Below are positions 32,788 to 37,231 of a stretch of 37,231 bases of DNA, in pieces. The notes beneath the pieces were generated by a model that saw only the letters and a program-made list of their open reading frames with translations, was not told the origin of the DNA and did no database searches. This stretch comes from Planctomycetaceae bacterium. GTDB lineage: Bacteria; Planctomycetota; Planctomycetia; Pirellulales; Pirellulaceae. A program made the translations under genes and the position numbers. Location of the stretch: contig JAHEJI010000023.1 in the NCBI GenBank assembly GCA_024638965.1, positions 4,800 through 42,030 on the forward strand, in the 5' to 3' direction. The first letter of the stretch is position 1; the number at the start of each line of letters is the position of its first letter.

Positions 32788-34683
32788 ATGCCGCATTCAA
32801 TGATATTCCGATCTTTCAGCGCCAAACTAAAAGTGGCGTTCGTGACGTCGCTCGTCGTCTTGATGATTTTTTCAAGCTTGGCGACGGCTCAAACCGAGCG
32901 TCCGCCGACGGCGCAGTTGCTTCCGGAAAACACGGTCTTGTTCATTGAGATCGCCAATATCCGGGACATGATCAGCAAGATGAACGAGTCGGCGATGGGG
33001 AAGTTACTGCAGGACGATGCAATTGCTCCGTTGGCACAGGATCTGTGGCAAACAGGGCTCGACGCGTACGAAGAATTTGTGGACATCGGGTTGACCATTG
33101 AGGACATTCAATCATTGCCGTCGGGCGAAATTACGATTGCGGTCATTGCACCCAAGCTGAAGAAGCCCAAGTTCCTGTTCATGATCGAGATGGATCCGGA
33201 AAACGAAGCTGTGGGTAAGGCAATCAAGATCGGTCGTGACTTTGCCGAGAAACAAGGGGCAGAATTCGAGTCCGTCGAAACGGATGAGGTGACCTTTGAA
33301 TCCATCATCAATGAAGGCGAACGTGTCACCTATTTTCAGATCGAAAACCTAATCGTGGCGAGCAATAGCCAGGATGAACTTGATGATTTTCTGGATCGCT
33401 GGAATGGACGTGAAATTGATAAGATTCGTCCGCTGGCCGAGAATCGAAAATTCATCACCATCATGAACCGCTGTCGTGCCTCCAAAGAAGTGCCAGCGGA
33501 TATGCGATTCTACGTCGATCCGATTGAATTCGCGCGCAGTGCATTCCGCGGAGAAATGCAGGCTCAATTCGTCATCAATTTTTTGCCGATTCTTGGTCTT
33601 GACGGAGTCTTGGCGGCTGGCGGCAGCAGCACAATGTTGGAGGGCGAATATGAGTCGGTCGCGCACGGGCATGTCTTGTTGGCGAATCCGCGCAAAGGCA
33701 TTTTGGAAATGTTGGCCTTTAAACCTGGCGACTACAACCCAGAACCGTGGGTTCCCGAAGATGCGACGACCTATTACAGCACGAGTCTCGATTTGCGAAA
33801 ATTAATGGTCGAGCTTGAAAAAGTTGTTGATCTCGTTCAAGGCGAAGGCGAGTTTCGCAAAGGCCTGGAAGGCGAAGTCAACGCGGAGCTGGGATTTGAT
33901 ATTGAAAAGGACGTGATCAATTCGTTGACCGGACGTGCCAGCATGTTTACCTGGATGGAGCCGCCGGCCCGCTTTACGAGTCAGGTGTTTTCTGTCGGCG
34001 TTGAATTGGAAAACCTTGAAAAGGCAAAAGAAGTCGTCAATCTCTTGCTCGAAAAATTTGAAGACGAAAACGAGGAAGCGTTTGAAGCTCTGGAGGAACG
34101 AGATTACAAAGGGCAAAGTTACTGGACTGTCTCGGACGAATCGATCGCGGAAATAGAAGGTCGCAATACTGATCGCCAGCGAGAGCGCCGTGAAAGTCGC
34201 GGACAGGATAATATTGACGTGACGTTTGACGTAAATACACCGCAACTATGTTGGGGATTTATTGACAACTATTTGCTGCTTTCTGGCAGCCCTGACTGTT
34301 TTGAGCTCATGATCGATACGTATCGTGGCGACAAAAAACCGTTGTCCGAAGAACCCAGATTCAAGGAAACTGCACGGGAGATGACCAAGCTGATGGGTAC
34401 TGATATGCCATCGGTAATCATTTACTCCCAACCCAAAGAAACGATGCGTGCGATGCTGGACGCAGCTCGTCTGGAAAACACCGGGCAGTATTTTGATCTT
34501 GCGCCGGATAACGATTACGTGCAACGGATTCGGCAAGCAATGGAGAACAATCCCTTGCCCGAGTTCGAAACGATTGAAAGGTACTTCAATCCATCAGGCA
34601 TGTTTATGACCAACGATGACACCGGCTTCCACATGGTCGGGTTTCAGTTGCGAGCTAAAGAAGACGTTGACAAAGACGATTAG
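32788..34683 (+). CDS. exported protein of unknown function, 631 residues
   Basis: The ATG at 32788 follows CAGGAG at eleven bases and starts a signal peptide (AKLKVAFVTSLVVLMIFSSLATA, cleavage near residue 34); ATG 32800 is a possible alternative. The mature protein begins ERPPTAQLLPENTVLFIEIA, a pattern typical of DUF3352-like substrate-free periplasmic proteins (polar, strand-helix repeats with LPENTVLFIEI and later DATTYYSTSLDL and DNYLLLSGSPDCFELMI). The composition is acidic with few cysteines. I find no catalytic motif. The resemblance to DUF3352 is a weak pattern judgement. It is divergent from the BON-like gene, so the two might share regulation. Confidence 0.7.
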   Translation: MPHSMIFRSFSAKLKVAFVTSLVVLMIFSSLATAQTERPPTAQLLPENTVLFIEIANIRDMISKMNESAMGKLLQDDAIAPLAQDLWQTGLDAYEEFVDIGLTIEDIQSLPSGEITIAVIAPKLKKPKFLFMIEMDPENEAVGKAIKIGRDFAEKQGAEFESVETDEVTFESIINEGERVTYFQIENLIVASNSQDELDDFLDRWNGREIDKIRPLAENRKFITIMNRCRASKEVPADMRFYVDPIEFARSAFRGEMQAQFVINFLPILGLDGVLAAGGSSTMLEGEYESVAHGHVLLANPRKGILEMLAFKPGDYNPEPWVPEDATTYYSTSLDLRKLMVELEKVVDLVQGEGEFRKGLEGEVNAELGFDIEKDVINSLTGRASMFTWMEPPARFTSQVFSVGVELENLEKAKEVVNLLLEKFEDENEEAFEALEERDYKGQSYWTVSDESIAEIEGRNTDRQRERRESRGQDNIDVTFDVNTPQLCWGFIDNYLLLSGSPDCFELMIDTYRGDKKPLSEEPRFKETAREMTKLMGTDMPSVIIYSQPKETMRAMLDAARLENTGQYFDLAPDNDYVQRIRQAMENNPLPEFETIERYFNPSGMFMTNDDTGFHMVGFQLRAKEDVDKDD

Positions 34684-35004
34684 ACGGGTGAAATCGACAC
34701 GAGGCGAGGGCAACCGCGGGGAGGTAACGATCCGAGGGGAAGAAGCCTGCGATGCTGGATCGGCGTAGCAACCGGCAGCATCTCGCTAAAACCTGTCAGG
34801 CTACGAAGAGCAACCTCATAAGAGGCCAGCCACTCCAGGTGCGCGTGCATGACAACGCGAAACCGAACTGGACGACAGAGGGCAGATAGGTTGTCAATAA
34901 CTGGACCTGTCCCCGTTTCATGCCTCAACAATCAAACCCACTTCAACCACCTATCTTCAATCGCCGCGAAGTCAAATTCTCATTTGTTATGCCGCTGTCC
35001 GTCA
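34684..35004. other. 321-base gap with nested inverted repeats
   Basis: No gene. It holds a nested inverted repeat at 34744-34802 and, just beyond the VOC stop, GGCATAACAAATGAG on the minus strand, which could be the start of a broken attC-like site. GGACCTGTCCCCG (34909-34921) recalls the GGGGACAG scar at 36701 in the opposite direction. Confidence 0.45.
34744..34802. repeat. nested inverted repeat (AGCCTG-GATGCTG / CAGCATC-CAGGCT)
   Basis: The inner arms GATGCTG (34751-34757) and CAGCATC (34776-34782) and the outer arms AGCCTG (34744-34749) and CAGGCT (34797-34802) pair with unequal spacers. A structured RNA or a recombination site is possible; nothing more specific is supported. Confidence 0.45.
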
Positions 35005-35769
35005 CTAGCCCGCGCGTAGTGCCAGGTAGACGCCGACTGGATCGCGGACAACGGCGTATTTTGCCTGGGCGTATTCCTTAATGACTTCACCACCGCCCTC
35101 GCTAACGCGTCGAAGACTTTCAACAAGGTCGTCGACGGGTATGTGAATCAGCCAAACCGAAGGGATACCCTGATGTTCACTGCGATACTGACAGATTTCT
35201 GCTGCGGCAATTTGATTGTCTCTCTGCATCTCAAAGCGTGCGAAATGCCCTTCGCCATCCTCCGTCTCAACGGATTTGGCGTTCCATCCGATAACATGTC
35301 GATAAAAGTCCCGACTCGACATAGCGTCTGGAACGGTCAACGATAGCCAGGAGATGCAGCCGAGGCGTTCGTTATGCCCTGTGGAGCCTGATTCGCTAGG
35401 TACGACTGGAATAACGCCGAAGGCGGCCCCAACTTGGTCGGCAAGAACAGCCCATTGGCTTTGGCCATCATCAGATTTCGAATGCCAAAGTTCTTTGCCT
35501 CCCATCTCAATCGCACATGCAGCGCTGGCGGCAACATCAGCGACCTGAAAGTGGGGCATCCACTGCAACGGCAACGTGTTGTATTCGGGAGTACGAACCC
35601 CGAGGCCGATTACCGGTGTGCCCAGGTTGTTCGTCAGATCATCACGCCAGAGTGGGGTGTCACCCGTCGTGAGGATTGTAGAGTAGAAATCGAGTTCACG
35701 CTCATGATCAGGCACCGCAATATCGGCGCTGAGGACACCACCAACGCCGTGGACAAATGTTTTTTGCAT
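35005..35769 (-). CDS. two-domain VOC (glyoxalase/bleomycin-resistance-like) protein
   Basis: A 254-residue protein starting at the ATG at 35769, with GAAGGGGAAGC just upstream. It holds two vicinal-oxygen-chelate modules: GGVLSADIAVPDHERELDFY at about 10-29 with WMPHFQVADVAASAACAIEM, and GCISWLSLTVPDAMSSRDFY at about 138-157 with WLIHIPVDDLVESLRRV. This is the layout of the Cfp30B-like VOC proteins. Superfamily members include isomerases, dioxygenases and drug-binding proteins; the metal ligands are not clear here, so activity is unknown. The gene is flanked by structured repeats, with an attC-like hairpin on its 5' side, and could be an old gene cassette. Confidence 0.85.
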   Translation of the reverse strand: MQKTFVHGVGGVLSADIAVPDHERELDFYSTILTTGDTPLWRDDLTNNLGTPVIGLGVRTPEYNTLPLQWMPHFQVADVAASAACAIEMGGKELWHSKSDDGQSQWAVLADQVGAAFGVIPVVPSESGSTGHNERLGCISWLSLTVPDAMSSRDFYRHVIGWNAKSVETEDGEGHFARFEMQRDNQIAAAEICQYRSEHQGIPSVWLIHIPVDDLVESLRRVSEGGGEVIKEYAQAKYAVVRDPVGVYLALRAG

Positions 35770-35828
35770 TGCTTCCCCTTCGTCGGCCACAGTGGACGGG
35801 AATCGGTAAACTCGGCGGGATGACGTTT

Positions 35829-35903
35829 CGGATAACGCGGCCGGGAGTAGACGTTGCCGAGCGAAGCGAGCCAACCCGTCCTATTCCGGCTCGCGTTCAT
35901 CCG
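35829..35903. repeat. 75-base imperfect hairpin, attC-like
   Basis: The left arm CGGATAACGCGGCCGGGAGT and the complement of the right arm, CGGATGAACGCGAGCCGGAA, match with single-base bulges, and the pairing continues inward (TAG-ACG against TAGGACG) to a loop around CGAGCGAAGCGAG. Extra-helical single bases and inverted ends around 75 bases long are what integron attC sites show. However, the R'' and R' cores do not fit the standard RYYYAAC/GTTRRRY consensus. It lies upstream of the VOC gene and 100 bases before the recombinase gene. Confidence 0.45.
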
Positions 35904-36003
35904 TTTGTACAAGTGAGCCGCTGCGCGGCGGAGTGTATGCTAATGTTTTTTGAAGTCATCGACTCCCGTTGATTTTTTTTCAACACCTCAACAAGGAGTT
36001 ACG

Positions 36004-36831
36004 ATGACTGGCTTCCATTCTAACCGTTCAAACTCGTCTGACAACAATTCTTCACCGCGCAAGGAATCTTCGCTTCGGAAACGCATGCGGGAGGACCTGC
36101 AGCTGCAGGGAATGAAGATTCGCACCGAGAAAGGTTATCTCCGCGAGGTTCGCAAGCTGGCCTGCTTTTACAACTTGCCCCCTGATCAGCTCGCCGAACA
36201 ACAGGTGGCCGACTACTTGCTGCACTTGATTAACGAGCGCGATTTCGCGCCTGGTTCGCTCAAAGTCACTTACAGCGGACTGAAGTTCTTTTTCAAGCAC
36301 ACCTGCCCACGCGAGTGGGAGATCCTGAAGAAGCTCCGGGTTCCCAAACAGAAGACACTCCCCGATGTGTTGACGCCGGGAGAAGTTCAACAACTGCTCG
36401 GGGCCGTCCAACAGCATCACAACGGGGCTTTCTTGTTGACGCTCTACTCGCTGGCCCTGCGGCTGGAAGAAGGCTTGAACCTGCAGATCGGTGACATTGA
36501 TTCCCAACGCATGATGGTCCACATCCATCGCGGCAAAGGAGCCAAAGACCGCTTTCTCCCGCTCCCCCAAAACACCCTGCAGGTCCTCCGGGAATACTGG
36601 TCCACGCATCGCAACCCGAAGTGGTTGTTCCCGGCCAACGGACGCAACCGCAAGTCCGCGGCCACGGCAACACGCCCGATGAACGCCAGCTGCGACGCCC
36701 GGGGACAGAAAAGGGGGATGAGACAGAAAAGGTGTCAAGCACGAATGGCACTGCTGTTTGTTGTGAAAGGACTTGCGTCAAGCGGCATTCGTCAGTTCCA
36801 GTTTCGCGATGTACCGAGGTTTGTTCAATAA
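36004..36831 (+). pseudogene. truncated tyrosine recombinase of an IS91-type element
   Basis: The ATG at 36004 has a perfect AAGGAG site upstream. Residues about 24-110 are the SAM-like N-terminal DNA-binding domain (LRKRMREDLQLQGMKIRTEK) and about 118-215 the first half of the catalytic domain, with the catalytic Arg (R153 in LYSLALRLEEGLNL) and the beta-hairpin Lys (HRGKGAKDRFLPLP). Family similarity ends near residue 230 (36694); the remaining 45 codons, starting at ARGQKRGMRQ, are unrelated. The HxLRH box and the nucleophilic Tyr are missing, so it should be inactive. Such recombinases accompany IS91-family transposases in planctomycetes, matching the transposase fragment downstream. Confidence 0.85.
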
Positions 36832-36933
36832 CGCAATTAATTTTGGCCTCCTTTTGTTGGCTCGCGGCTCGATTCGGTCGAGCCGGTTTCCAACTCGCTC
36901 GCTAACACTGGATTGCAATCCAGCTTCAATTAA
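36695..36933. other. rearranged junction inside the decayed IS91-type element
   Basis: About 240 bases replace the missing recombinase C-terminus and the missing transposase N-terminus. It begins GGGGACAGAAAAGGGGGATG and includes AAGGTGTCAAGCACGAATGG. It ends near a perfect 12-base palindrome, GGATTGCAATCC, at 36910-36921. No gene is seen. Confidence 0.5.
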
Positions 36934-37231
36934 GGCCTCGTTGAGAACCACGGCTGCCAGCCCCCAGTTTCCTGCCTCACCTATCGGTTCACTCCGACCG
37001 GCTCGTCGTATGGGGTGACGCGACGGGTTCCCGGCCTTGAGTTCGTGCGGAGTATTCTACAGCACGTCTTGCCGCCTAAGTTCCAGCGACTTCGTTACTA
37101 CGGTTTCACCAGCCAGAACAGCAAGCTTTCCTTCGCGTGGGTGCAGATGCTGGTCTGGTTCTATCTGGGATGGTGTTACTGGCTGTCCAAACAAGCTCGT
37201 CTAGAACCGATTCAGAAGCCGCCGGTTCGAT
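36934..37231 (+). pseudogene. IS91-family (Y2) transposase, C-terminal fragment
   Basis: The frame is open from after a TAA at 36931-36933 to the end of the window. From about 36967 it reads LTYRFTPTGSSYGVTRRVPG, then LEFVRSILQHVLPPKFQRLR, YYGFTSQNSK and VWFYLGWCYW. This is the conserved region of IS91-family transposases after the catalytic tyrosines (family pattern FxRxFLQHVLPxGFxKVRxYGF). There is no start codon and the catalytic HUH and two-Tyr region is absent, so it is a remnant as far as can be seen; the 3' end is beyond the window. Confidence 0.85.

Noticed and set aside
36052..36738. 228-codon minus-strand frame antisense to the recombinase
   Set aside because: The plus strand encodes recognisable recombinase motifs; the antisense frame reflects GC bias only.

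Overview
The window looks like chromosomal DNA of a planctomycete, probably of the Pirellulales. Several features point there: a secreted protein with the planctomycete-type N-terminal motif around FDYRKLEDR, a FlgI-like protein without flagellar neighbours, a large secretin-N-domain protein without a visible pore domain, DUF1573-like and HTTM proteins, an orphan N-terminal module of planctomycete NAD-glutamate dehydrogenase, and intergenic spaces full of short palindromic repeats. This placement is inference from gene content; there is no rRNA or other direct taxonomic marker.

Layout. 1-2055 (minus): the N-terminal end of a sialate O-acetylesterase-like (SASA) esterase and an exported amidohydrolase. 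2380-6296 (plus): a secreted beta-rich protein, a repeat-bearing gap of about 950 bases, and a lipoprotein with a FlgI-like domain followed by HEAT-like repeats. 6512-10147: chromosome-segregation ATPase SMC. 10251-12033 (minus): orphan glutamate-dehydrogenase regulatory module and a sulfotransferase. 12845-16562 (plus): DNA-binding/receiver-like regulator with a strong terminator, moaC, a long-chain polyprenyl diphosphate synthase and a DUF1573-like exported protein with its own promoter. 16613-19096 (minus): BvgS-like hybrid histidine kinase. 19482-21023: exported serine hydrolase fused to a SecDF-P1-head-like domain. 21367-21873 (minus): nrdR. 22216-22773: membrane PH-domain protein. 23094-27797 (minus): small membrane protein, Crp/Fnr-type regulator and the secretin-N-like protein. 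28046-29065: tsaD. 29632-31221: HTTM membrane protein flanked by related repeats. 31583-34683: divergent pair of exported proteins (BON-like; unrecognised). 35005-37231: accessory end, with a two-domain VOC protein, an attC-like hairpin and a decayed IS91-type element (truncated tyrosine recombinase plus transposase fragment).

How it fits together. Housekeeping genes (smc, moaC, polyprenyl synthase, nrdR, tsaD) are interspersed with cell-envelope genes and regulators. Few operons are evident; moaC-polyprenyl synthase (36-base gap) is the clearest. The most unusual genes are domain rearrangements: FlgI-like + HEAT, SecDF-P1-head-like + beta-lactamase fold, MerR-like HTH + degenerate receiver, secretin N-domains with a Gly/Arg tail and no barrel, and the truncated glutamate dehydrogenase. 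I see no CRISPR array, rRNA, tRNA, or clear defence or biosynthetic cluster. The last 2.2 kb is the only part that looks recently mobile.
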